The notes under the pieces were generated by a model. The model was not told the DNA's origin. It saw nothing but the letters and a program-made list of their open reading frames with translations, and made no database searches. This document shows, piece after piece, positions 46,566-56,884 of a DNA stretch of 64,000 nt (positions are counted from its first letter, which is position 1; each line of letters opens with the position of its first letter). This DNA is from Seiridium cupressi (Eukaryota; Ascomycota; Sordariomycetes; Amphisphaeriales; Sporocadaceae): NCBI GenBank assembly GCA_036674765.1, contig JARVKI010000090.1, forward strand, positions 1 to 64,000, in the 5' to 3' direction. The translations under genes were made by a program, and so were the position numbers.

Positions 46566-49019
46566 GGTGTATGACATATCAACGAAGCCTACAAGATGTA
46601 ACACCCTCAATCTCACGAAAGAAATCTGACAATGAGAGACGAATTACGACATAGAGGCTTGATGCTTTCAACCCACGAGAGCTCAGCATTTGGCGCCAAC
46701 ATTTAAAGCCCTCAAAGAAGCGTCGATCTCGACCGGATATCGGCTTGATACCAAACACTAGGCGCTAGTCACCATCTAATAATTCCCATGTAATATCAGC
46801 TTTCGCCATATGTGTTTTTGGAGTTTTGTTTTTGCAAGTTGCATTTTTCCAATGGGATATCTGAAGTGGAGAGAAAGACGTTCACCTGATGAGGAAGTTA
46901 CTTTTGACTAAGGGCAACTACGGGAGCACCTGCTTCATGGACAACGTTTCTTGCAGGTTCCGGTCTATATACCCGCCGACGAGATGCCTAACGCCAGCAA
47001 TTAACGCCAACCCTCGACGGATACACCATACAGCGTGTTTATGGGCATCCAATTCATGGCCTCACGACTCTACTTCTATACCCTGCTGGGATTTCTCTTC
47101 GACCTTGAGCACCTCTGATGGGCGATTCACCTAGAGAATCCCTTTTACGATGGTTACGCTGTTATGACGCATATGCACATCATTTAGATGGCAAGCGCGA
47201 TGCTGGCTGGCTGGACTGGCAATAAACTGGCTGTGGGAGGTTGAACTAATGAACGCCCGTGGAGCTGCCTCGGCAGTGCCACAGGCCGTGTGCCAGCGTT
47301 GGCCCGGGGTCAGCAGTCCCGCTTGATTGGACACGAAGAACAATATGATGACGATGATGGTGGAAGTTGAAATTTTTGATGCGATGAATCGTCACGAAAA
47401 CTGTCAGGGCAGATGCTCTGAGCCGCAAGAAGAAATGAATGCTCTGATTGGATTTTGTATAACAACGCATATCTGCCCCGTTGAGTTTGCGCTGCGTCGT
47501 TCCGATCCGTACTTACATCTGCCCCGCACTCGTTCCCGGCCTCCACAAAGTCTCACCTTGGCACTTTTGGAAGTATCCATGGCTTGGACATCTTGAATCT
47601 GTCCTTTGCGGCAAGTCAACGGCGTACGGGAGGGACATTGGGAGGCGTAGGGGATAGGGGAGCATTCGAAACGGTGCGGCGGGCCTTTGCTTGTGGGATC
47701 ACACTCGTTTAGAAACATGGCGCAATTTACAAAAAGTTCTCGACTTGTCTGTTTTTCGGCTACCCATTCGCGTTGTCTCAGTCGTCCTTTGAAAAATGCA
47801 GTATCGCAGGGCGAATGAAGTGCAACTTGGGGCTGATCGTCCGCGGAGACCTCCGTCGGCTTGATTTCCGTACCCTTGGTTTCGTAGCCCTGCTAAGTTT
47901 ATTTTAATCGCGTACGCTAACTTTGAATCGTCAATATTCTCAAGGCATGTATCAATTGCCCTTTGATTAGCAACTATCGTGATCACGGCCGCTCTTCAGC
48001 CCGTAGACTCCTATACACCGCCGTGGATACACCAAAACCAGAAGGCACATATGTACGTATCGCGAATCAAGCCCGAAGCGCCCTTGCGAGCCTCATACTC
48101 TGGCAAGATTCTTGATCGACTTACCTAATCGGACGAATACTCCCAGAGGCCTCTCCGAAGTACTCCTATCAAAATACTACTCGTACGCATGGGAACCATG
48201 GTGTACGGCGAGAACTCATGAAATCAGTTAGATCTCTGGGCATAAGTATATGTATGTAAAGGGTTGGATTCAACGGGTTTACTTATGTACTCATCCGGAT
48301 TCAAGCGTTGCTTTTCGAATATCCTACCAGACCGACAGCCCGGCATGCTGAAGGAATAGACGGTCAGACCCCGCTAGTAGTTACAGTACATGGCAATAAT
48401 TTTGAACCCCTGTCAAGTATCCTACTGAAATAACTATAATAAGAGGTGGCATAGTTGCATACGCTTTACTATATTTGGTTTACGTCCCCGTTAAGATACC
48501 TGACAAGGGTTCAAAATTATTGCCATGTACTGTAGTCTAATGACGGTACATTTGAGCACCACTTTATCTTTGGTCAGCAGTGGGTACAGTGTAGAAAATA
48601 TACGTCAGAACGTATCATTGTCTTGTTGATGCAGTATTGCTCTGACACTGCCCAGCCCCACCGTGCAACCCATCCGAAGGGCTGCTAGGACGCTCGCTAC
48701 AATGTATACGCCTGCCCATTGCGACCCGAGTGCCGATGTCTTGTCTCGTGAAATATTTAGTTTTGTTGTATATTCACTCCTTTATACTTTGAAGAACAGT
48801 AACTCTGACCAAGTCGTCCGAGTTGGCCTAGTCGTATATTCAGATTCATGACCTAGCGAATCGTGAATCCCGAATGCGAGTCTGAAGGATGCAAGCGATC
48901 GACGCAGGATCTTGTCCCTCAGCGATCATCAACGCCAACCAAGCTAGGTTAAGCCCAGAGCGCTTGATCTGACCCGTTTCCATGTTCGACTAGGAGCGTC
49001 TACTTCCTTCTTCTCACCA
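46566..49019. other. 2.45 kb intergenic stretch containing a MITE
   Basis: No supported gene. Frames at 46889-47134, 47327-47718 and 47699-47986 have no domain. A 149-base MITE lies at 48384-48532. Confidence 0.6.
48384..48532. mobile_element. 149-bp Tc1/mariner-type MITE with 38-bp terminal inverted repeats
   Basis: The left arm 48384-48421 starts CAGTACATGG. The right arm 48495-48532 ends CCATGTACTG and is its reverse complement at 36 of 38 positions (the mismatches are both C/T-type differences). The element is flanked on both sides by TA (48382-48383 and 48533-48534), the target-site duplication of Tc1/mariner/pogo (Fot1-like) transposons, whose repeats commonly start CAGT. The interior is 73 bases of non-coding AT-rich sequence, so it must depend on a transposase encoded elsewhere. 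Confidence 0.85.
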
Positions 49020-49027
49020 TATAAATA
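49020..49027 (+). promoter_or_regulatory. TATA box of the GPI-protein gene
   Basis: TATAAATA 163 bases before the ATG at 49190, followed by a C/T-rich then A-rich leader (a run of nine A's just before the start), a normal strong fungal promoter layout. Confidence 0.5.
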
Positions 49028-49189
49028 TTCTCAATATCACTCTTCTTTCATCCACTCTCAGGTCAACAAGCTGCTATTCATTCTCAATCACCGCGTCTAA
49101 AGTCCGTCATAGCAAATCTTCCCGAATATAGAGGAGAAGAAAAGCGAAAAAAAAAACTATTTTCTCTGAAACGGACACCGCGTACAACG

Positions 49190-49921
49190 ATGCATCATCC
49201 GGCTCGTGGCTCTATATCTTTGCTGGCTCTCGTGGGCATTACCCTGTTGGCAGGAAGTGTAGCAGCAGTATGCACCAACTGGACCCAGGAACGGACAAAT
49301 ATGGATACAGGAAGCGACTTCTCAGCCCACGAATCACCCCTAGTCGACCAGCTGGCATGTCCCGCCGATTCAGACAGCAATTGCTATTTTACACGCAAAT
49401 CGTACACGATCACGGCTGAGCGCGAGCTGTTGAGCGAGGGCGGATTCCCGCTGGGTCTCCCCGAGGACGAGGCCGACGCCATCTTCCAGCTGGCCCAAGA
49501 CGGCTACAACAATGCCACAACTTCCAGGATCTCCAACACGACGGTGTACAGGGAGTTCGTTACCCGCACAGGCACCGTCACTACTATGTATGCCGGCGCC
49601 ACGGACCTTATTCTGCAGGTCAAGCCCGCGTACAGTGCAACACTCGAATACACTCCATTTTTGCTCTACTCCTGGGGTACCCTGAGTGGCTGTTCGAACG
49701 AGACACTAAACAATGCCACCATCATGGCCACGGCGCCGTATCTTGCCGTCGACGAACACCAGGGGAATCAAACCGTCATCGCGGGTACTTGGGGCTCCTC
49801 TGCGTACAACATGACGGAAGACGACAAGGAGAACGGGGTTGCATCATTCGTACAGAGATCTACCAGCAGTGCGATCGCTGGTCTGATGGTGTCCACAGTG
49901 GTTCTGGCGTTCGTGTTATAG
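49190..49921 (+). CDS. GPI-anchored secreted glycoprotein, function unknown
   Basis: Single exon, 243 residues. Residues 1-27 are a signal peptide (ISLLALVGITLLAGSVAAV). The C-terminus is a GPI signal: a Ser-rich omega region (RSTSSAIAG) then the hydrophobic tail LMVSTVVLAFVL ending at the stop with no basic residues after it. Seven N-glycosylation sequons are visible (NWT, NAT, NTT, NET, NAT, NQT, NMT). There are four cysteines in the mature part (AVCTNW, LACPAD, SNCYF, SGCSNE). No catalytic motif is recognised. It is expected at the outer plasma membrane or cell wall. The layout matches lineage-specific fungal GPI proteins of unknown role. Confidence 0.85.
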   Translation: MHHPARGSISLLALVGITLLAGSVAAVCTNWTQERTNMDTGSDFSAHESPLVDQLACPADSDSNCYFTRKSYTITAERELLSEGGFPLGLPEDEADAIFQLAQDGYNNATTSRISNTTVYREFVTRTGTVTTMYAGATDLILQVKPAYSATLEYTPFLLYSWGTLSGCSNETLNNATIMATAPYLAVDEHQGNQTVIAGTWGSSAYNMTEDDKENGVASFVQRSTSSAIAGLMVSTVVLAFVL

Positions 49922-51423
49922 GGTGTTATTAACACAGCTAATCCATGATTATACTGGAAATCATTCTTGTTTCCCACAGTTGTCTCAATTTTCTCCAGTG
50001 GACTGTGCTGCGCTTTATGAGGTATCGGATCATATTTTGCGTGACTAAATACTGATGTATGGTTGTCGGCCAACTGCGATTCTGTGGTGGAGCCTTTTAG
50101 AGTAACGGGACCCTGAGCGGCACCACCAGTAAAAAACACCCATTCTCTTGAGGCGAATCCATCTTTCGCTGAGAACCCGCCCAATTTACTATGTGAGTGT
50201 TCAAGCTGGGACCAGACCAGCCACCTAGTGTTTGCCATTGAGAACTGAGCACACTGTTAAAATTTATCTCTCCTAAGTAGTGTGCTCTTCCAAACTTAGA
50301 ACTCTTACTTATAATAAGGGAATTGGGAGTTCCAATTATACGTCTTTGTTCATCCCTTACAGTGAGTCCTGCTCCTCGCGGCCACTGGGAGAGTTATGTA
50401 GATTCAGACTGTAGTCATTCATACCATCGCCGCCTATTACATTATCAGGAAGGAACGGTGTCAAATGGATAACGAAGAGGCTGGGGAGTGACATAGGGTA
50501 CTCGAAGGTATCCACTTTTATATCCAGCTACAGGCTGTAATTATATGATACGGTAGAACCAGTGGTAGCCAAGATTCAAATCATCATGGTGTGAATAGTT
50601 AGGGGGAATATAGGTAGGCCGAATTAAGAACGGGGCTCACACGGACAAATGTCTAGACTAAGCTTGACCCATTCAATGCATTTCATTCCCAATCCGTCTC
50701 TAACTAAGCGACGGTGGCTTGAGGAAGCCTGGCTGGGACTTGATTAAGCTGCACGATCTAGAGGGCTGAGTCTGCTAGGATGCTACACATGTCCGAATAG
50801 CCTATCAAACTCCACTGGCGGATGTAGCTGAACAAATAGTTTCAAAAGCCGTGCAACTTTCACTGCGCCTCGATTACACTTGCGACACCAAGACTTTGGA
50901 TCTCCCTACAAGTACCGAGGGATTTAATGAGAGATGGCTACCCAAAAAACGACGAAAGAAATGTGCCTTCTATTTCATTTGAAGAAAGAGCCACGGGATT
51001 ATCCTCCCTTCTGTCGACGACCTGCTTTAAGTGCAAGACATCTGAGCATGTCACACCTTCCATTTACATCTCAGACGAGGGAATTCCTTTCGATGCGGTC
51101 CCGCGACATCCAGCGGTAAGCGAGCGTGAACAAGCTTATCCGGCAATGTAACATCAGCCTCGAGATCTAGTGACATATAATGAAGCGATATACTAATATA
51201 CGCAGCCCCTCCCGGAGAATACCCATGATGCAGCCACCCGCATCCTAGCTGACCATCATGGCGGGCCGGAGCAATGGCACACTACACCACTACTAAAAGA
51301 TGAACATCGGTTTGAGAGTAGATGGGGAGCCAAGTACAGTCAAGCGCATATTTTTTTTATCACGCTCTTCCACTTGATGAAAGGCCTGGGCGATATCGGC
51401 AGTCGCATCCACCAGGTTCCTAG
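49922..51423. other. 1.5 kb without a recognisable gene
   Basis: Only short frames, including 49768-50238 antisense to the GPI gene tail and 50927-51151 on the plus strand. No domain or splice structure. Confidence 0.55.
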
Positions 51424-52910
51424 GCTGGTCATCAGGGGCCTCGGCCTCCCTTGAACATCTGCCAGCGGGACCGGCCCAACCACAAGCCATTTGCACTGCG
51501 ATGGCCATTCCTGAGCATCTTACTCCTTAAAATGGCTGTCATGATGGGGCTTCTAGCTTACGGTCTTCACGCGCTTCCGGTTGAAGAGTAAACACCTCCT
51601 CAACTGCCGACAGAGCGAGGCAAAAGGCTGCTGCGTCGAGCTGAGGAGTCGACAATGTCGGATACTTCTCTAGTAGCCTCGTCCACTTCCTCAGAACTCA
51701 CTATAACTGCGACTCAAGCATCTGGGGACGTTGGGAACGTTGGCTCGCTGACAATTACATCCAGTTCGAAGACATCAATCACTGCAAGTACAGCTGCCCC
51801 AATGGACTTTGGCGATGCAGGCAAGAGTATCACAACCACGCCCTCCCCGACCGCGCAATCGGATGATCACGGCAATTTTGGGACGGTCGTTGTTTTAGAG
51901 TCGGATACCACGACCCAGTCACCAACCTATGTGTCTGCTGCATTCACAACCTTGACTGACTCCCTCGGGATGGCGACGTACACATCAACATGTATTCCGG
52001 CCGCGATTTCAACTCCCATGACCACAGTTTTGACTAATTCTCCTGGTCAAGTCACGGTCACGGTAGTCACCAATGCCGCAGTGTATTCAGTCACCGGTAC
52101 ATTAGTTAATACTGAGGGCCTAGCCACCGCCACGGTCACCAGCTACCCCGTCATTCCATCGGATGCAACAGTACATACTCGTGTCTTCTAGATCAGCTAT
52201 GCAGAGTACTTTGTAGGCTTCTTCCTGCCGACGCTACTCTCCATCCTCATCGCAATCGCCATCCGTGTGCTTGACCTCAACGCCAAGCTGTTCCAACCTT
52301 GGCACGAACTTACCCATGAGCGTGGGGTGCGCGGCCGAGAATCACTCTGCGTAGAGACCAGCGGCTGGAAAGCCGTCATACCAGCGTACGCTATTTGATG
52401 GCCGGGCAAGCTCTTGTCTTACGACACTCTTGGTTCTGTACTCCTCACTCCTGGTCCCGCTGTCGGCAGAGGCCGTCGCACTCAAATTGCGAGGGAATTG
52501 CCAGCCCGGGTCCACGCCAGCCAAGAATTGTGCATATGAATTATCCGAGTTCTTGACCATGTTTCTTTCCAACGTTCCGTTCCGTGTGACGCAAACCTAT
52601 TTAGTCGCACGCATGTGTACCTGGAGCGCTGTTGGGATCTTAGTGATCATGATGGCGAACGTCATTGGAAGTCTCTTCGTCAAATGGCCACGAATGCCTA
52701 TCGACCCAACTCCTATCGCAGGGGCTATGTATCATGTAGGTGATAGCTAGATGCTGGGCGGGCTTGAATATATTAGCGCCTCAGAAAGGAAGGAAGGGGA
52801 CTGGAGAGTTGGCGCCAGGAGGGGAAGGTTATGAATTTGGGGAGATTATAGGACAGAGTGGTACTATCAGAATTGGTGTTTATAGTGTAGATGGAAGGGT
52901 TGTAGTTTGA
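51424..52910 (+). pseudogene. decayed DUF3433 multi-spanning membrane protein
   Basis: An in-frame TAG at 51421 precedes a segment that reads RPNHKPFALRWPFLSILL, a first membrane span. The frame then meets TAA at 51589 and a Ser/Thr-rich luminal segment (51655-52188, STSSELTITATQ...), then TAG at 52189. It continues in the same frame with AEYFVGFFLPTLLSILIAI, the DUF3433 hallmark. A one-base shift near 52387 leads to LYSSLLVPLSAEAVALKL and the span WSAVGILVIMMANVIG. TAG at 52748 sits where a Trp is expected, and another shift leads to a conserved-looking tail ending at TGA 52908-52910. Only about 490 codons remain, while family members normally have two DUF3433 domains and roughly a thousand residues. 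The stops fit CAA/CAG-to-TAA/TAG and TGG-to-TAG changes. Function of the family is unknown. Confidence 0.75.
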
Positions 52911-53290
52911 GAACCCCGCGTAGATTGGCTATGCTATCATGCATTCCTTACTTCTAACTGTCAGCATGGTCAAGTGGAAATTAGAGTCCGCGTGTTAATC
53001 AAATACATGAAGCACAAGAATATTAATTTTTCCTTTTCTCGTAATGCAGTCAAGTGATTTTGTACGTGCGGATTGGGAAGTAAGAAGCTTCGTACCATTA
53101 TGTGTAATGAAGGGTCTGATTCACAATAGTACTGATTCACTTTGCAACCCCACGCCACCCTTTTTATTCTCGAGCTCAAATTCCCCGAGAATCGATACTC
53201 TAGGCTCTTTACTCACTCAAAATCCATGCAGTGCTCAATCCTTGAGTTATTCGACCACCATATCCGGCTGAAGTAAAACCGGGAAGAATA
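52911..53290. other. intergenic, promoter of the CVNH gene
   Basis: 380 bases with no frame of interest, leading to the ATG at 53291. Confidence 0.6.
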
Positions 53291-53889
53291 ATGCTCTTTT
53301 TACCACTCCTCAGCCTGATTAGCTCCCACGGCATAGCCGGTACTGGCTTAGCTGCTGAACTATCCAAACGCGAGAGCAACTTCAACGCAACATGCACCTG
53401 GTTCATTGCAGACAACTTTACCCTCACCGGCTCTTGTACGGGGCTGGAGGTTCATCCTGGTCGTGTCTGGGAACGCGACAGTGAACTTGACTTGAATAAG
53501 TGCATTGGTTACGCCGGCAATGGAAAGCTTATTTGGAAAGAAAAGTAAGTTATTCCAAGACTTATTCCTATGTGTATTTCCAAGGGAGTGTTGCTGACCA
53601 TTACCGGTTTCCAGTGGTAATTACTGGGCTGGCATTGTGAATGAACCCATGGCGCAAGCATCCTACGGATGCAAACGGGATTGGATGCCGCTAGGTTCGC
53701 TGGACATGACATGCTGGATTGGAGGCTTGAGTGCGAAGTCATTCAATATCAACTTGAGTAAGGCCACCTCGCTGACTTATCCGACATGCATGCTGACAAC
53801 TCCTAGGTGAGGGCGTCTCTAACAAGAACGGCACCCTATCATGTTTCGAGACGGAAGGTCAAAATCTGGGCATAACGCAAATTTATTAA
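53291..53889 (+). CDS. secreted CVNH (cyanovirin-N homology) family protein
   Basis: Three exons, 53291-53544, 53615-53757 and 53807-53889, give 159 residues. Introns of 70 and 49 nt have GTAAGT/GTAAGG donors, GCTGAC branch points and CCAG/CTAG acceptors. The signal peptide is MLFLPLLSLISSHGIAG, followed by a possible Kex2 site (LSKR). The CVNH pattern appears in tandem halves: ATCTWFIAD, SCTGLEV, SELDLNKCIGY, NGKLIWKENGNYW, then MTCWIGG, FNINLSEGVSNKNGTLSC. Six cysteines sit at the family positions, though the second half has drifted. CVNH domains are mannose-binding lectin folds common in filamentous ascomycetes, often extracellular. This is the only clearly intact gene in the otherwise decayed 51-56.7 kb segment. 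Confidence 0.85.
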
Positions 53890-54345
53890 AAACCAGCGTG
53901 TCTACGTACGGTTGGCAATGGCTTCAGAGCGAGGAGGTATCTGTGATAGCAAGGAGTATTACACGTGTTCGCAGGGGCCTAGCGACCTCGCTAGCCCGAG
54001 TGTTTCGTTTTGGAAAGCGAATAGGCCAGGAAAAGAACTCGTCGCATCAGACAGACATAGCTTCATGGTCCATATTTGCGGCCAGTATCTAGGTAATCAT
54101 TTTAAAAATTTACTCTGGTCTCTATGTTAACGCTGAATGATGGATTGGAGTGCCGATATGTGACCCACCTAGTATTGGTCAGATTTTGGCCGGGGAACCC
54201 TAGGTAAGCTCTATAACATCACATGAGAGCGAGCTACCCCTTGTTTATTCTTGAACACTTCTACCTAAAGTATTCTTTTATGCTACATTTGTTCCCCGCA
54301 TCGTGCGCATCATACCGTATAGTTCTGTCCACATGCCTTTGAACT
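53890..54345. other. intergenic, possible decayed coding sequence
   Basis: A short plus-strand frame (53912-54130) has a Cys-containing, coding-like stretch (ICDSKEYYTCSQGPSD) with no start, domain or partner exon. Otherwise nothing; presumably the eroded 5' part of the peptidase pseudogene lies here. Confidence 0.4.
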
Positions 54346-56693
54346 ATGGGTCGAAAATTAGGAGATCTGGAAGACTTGTGTATTCAACAAGCTACAGTAT
54401 CCCCGCAGTGGCTCCCTGCCGGCGATGGCTTTTGGTATACTCGGATAACTGAATCAGGGGAGTCGGAATTCATGCTGGTCGACCTCGTGCAACGAACTCG
54501 GCAAGCAGCATTTGATCACAACGGAATGGCGATGGAACTGAGTAAGCGCACAAAGCAGAACATTAGTGCTGAAGATCTCCCATTCTGGTGGATCAATGTA
54601 GCATAAGGTGGGACCTGAATGCGCTTTCAGTTCGATGGTCAGACTTGGCAATACGGCCAGGGAGGCGAACCTGAGCCTTGGCATGGAGATTTTGACGACG
54701 GCAACTTTGAGAAGGGCTGTGAAGAGGCTCCCTCGCCAAAATTGCGTCAGCCGAGCTCCATCACTTTCAAGAAACACACAATCAGGCCTGTCTCCTACTC
54801 ATGGATCGACAACAAAGGAGCGTCTATTTATTATGGTACCTTGGCAATGGGTCAAACAGGAACACAGCAATCCTATGTCGGCCAAATATGGCGAATGGCC
54901 ACCGAAAATCCAGTTAAAAGGGTTATCTTCGCTGTAAAGGATGAGCCGTCCATTGCTGTCATCGAGGAACTGCCCAAAATACTTGCTCTTAGATGGGAGA
55001 CTGACATGTCTGACACTTTAAATAAAGCCTCTGACTTTGCTGAGACTTTATCGGCTCCAGAACCAGCACTGGAGACTTTCGTGCGGGACTCTAACGTCTA
55101 GATTAGGGGTTCAGACGGCAAAAAACCAATTGTCGTTCAATGGGTTTGCAGACAATAAGTTTCGAGATCATCACATCTACCCATCCTCAGATGTGGTGGT
55201 TTGACAGTGTAAGCCCGAGTCCGAGCATTCCATCCACATGGTAGAGTCTTCCCCTAAGGACCGAATCCAGCCCCTATTACATATTACCCATTACCCCAGG
55301 GCAGGAGACAATGTCGAAGTGCAGAGACCCCGCCTTTTTGACCTCGTGGCTCGGCATGAGATACCGGTCGATGATAGCCTATTCCATAATCCCTATAAAC
55401 TTGTTGATATCGGGTGGTCGAAGGAAGCCAAGACATACAGGTTCATTTTCAATGAGCGCGGACATCGACATGTGCGACTATTAAAGATCACTTTGGAAGG
55501 GATTGTGCATACCCTGGCGGAAGAAAAGAGCCGAAATTTCGTGGATTATGCGCATAAGTTATACTACAAGGTCCTGGAGTCAAATAACGAGCTTTCTTTA
55601 GGCGAGTGAGCGAGACGGGTGGAACCATCTGTATCTCTTCGATCTCAAAACTGGGGAGTTGAAAAACCAGGTCACAAAGGGAGGCTGGGTCATGCATGCA
55701 GTCGAGTTCATTGATGAAACCAAGCGCCTCATCTGGTTCAGAGGCGCACTTTTGATGGAGCAGATCTGCATATTGTGACGAAGGAGACGGCTCACATACG
55801 TGGAAATGGATGCCAAATAAGCGTTACCTGATTAACAGCTGGTCGCGGATTGAGTGTCCACCACGCACAGTGGTTCGCGATGCGCAGACCGGCGAGCATA
55901 TTGTCAACCTAGGGCAAGGCCAACTGGAGCCTCTCCTGAGGATTGGCCTGCAGTCGCCGGAAATATTCGTGTCTCGCGGACACGACGGAAAGTCGAGTAT
56001 ACACGGCATCATCGTGCGTCCGATAAAATTCGATGCGTCCAAGTACCCAATCATCGAACGCATCTATGCCGGCCCCCACGACTTCCACACTCCAAAGACG
56101 TTCCGGAACTTTACCAAGATACGCCAATTCCCGACCAAGGATACGTCCTAGTGATCCTTGACAGCATGGGCACAAATTGGAGGTCCAAGGCCTTTCACGA
56201 CGTCTATTACAAGAACCTCAAGGATGCAGGCCTCCCCAATCGCATCGCATAGATTCGTGCCGCCGCCGCAACACGCCCGTGGGTGGATCTGTCCCGAGTG
56301 GGGTGCTACGGAAACTCGGCCGCAGGACAGAACGCCACCGCCGCCGTGATACACCATGGCGACTTCTACAAAGCGGCCTCTGCATCGGCCGGTTGCCACG
56401 ACAAGCTCTGGTATAATGAGCTGTGGATGGGATATCTGGTCGACGACAGCTATCGGGAATCTTCTAATGTGACCCATGCGCATAAACTCACCGGGGCACT
56501 GATGCTTGTGGTGGGCGAGATGGACACGAACATCAACCCCGCATTGACGATGCAAGTGGTGAATGCGTTGATTAAAGCGGACAAGGACTCCGGGTTGGTC
56601 TTTATTTCGGGTGGTGACCGCCAGGTGACACAGCTGTCTGATGTGAACAAGAAGCGGGATCGTTTCTTCGAGCGGCATTTGCAAGACTGCTAA
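54346..56693 (+). pseudogene. decayed S9B dipeptidyl-peptidase (DPP IV-like)
   Basis: Family landmarks can be followed in order across the region: SPQWLPAGDGFWYTR, LPFWWINVA, MRFQFDGQTWQY, YSWIDNKG (54.3-54.9 kb); HMVESSPKD, RPRLFDLVARHEIP (55.2-55.4); [14 protein letters not shown] (55.6); INSWSRIE, PIIERIYAGPHD (55.8-56.1); MGTNWRSKAFHD, VDLSRVG, GNSAAGQNA, THAHKLTGALMLVVGEMDTN (56.15-56.55); stop TAA at 56691-56693. The landmarks lie in three frames with at least four frame changes. In-frame stops lie at 54604, 54616, 55099, 55202 and 56250, and the last four stand where a Trp is expected. The catalytic Ser (GNSAAG) and Asp (GEMDTN) are kept, but the His motif NHG is replaced by DRQ, so activity is lost even apart from the stops. 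The ancestor would have cleaved X-Pro dipeptides. No intact copy is in this window. Confidence 0.85.
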
Positions 56694-56884
56694 TGGGTTA
56701 AGTCCCATGCAGTTGAAGTCAAGGTATGCGCAAGAATAACGTGCGACTTGAAAGCCGAAGAGAGGTACTTGAGAAACTGTAGACTTGGATTCAGGGTATA
56801 TGTTTCTTACTGAAGAACGATCTCGAGTGTCGGTGTCAAGGTTTTCCTATTCTCAAAAGCAACTACACTAGGCATGATCCACGG

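Noticed and set aside
53912..54130. 72-codon plus-strand frame with several Cys after the CVNH gene
   Set aside because: The CVNH gene already has a complete C-terminal half and stop at 53889; no splice route links the two and no start or domain supports an independent gene.
56148..56708. Minus-strand 186-codon frame
   Set aside because: Antisense to the well-matched C-terminal catalytic part of the DPP IV pseudogene; no domain of its own.
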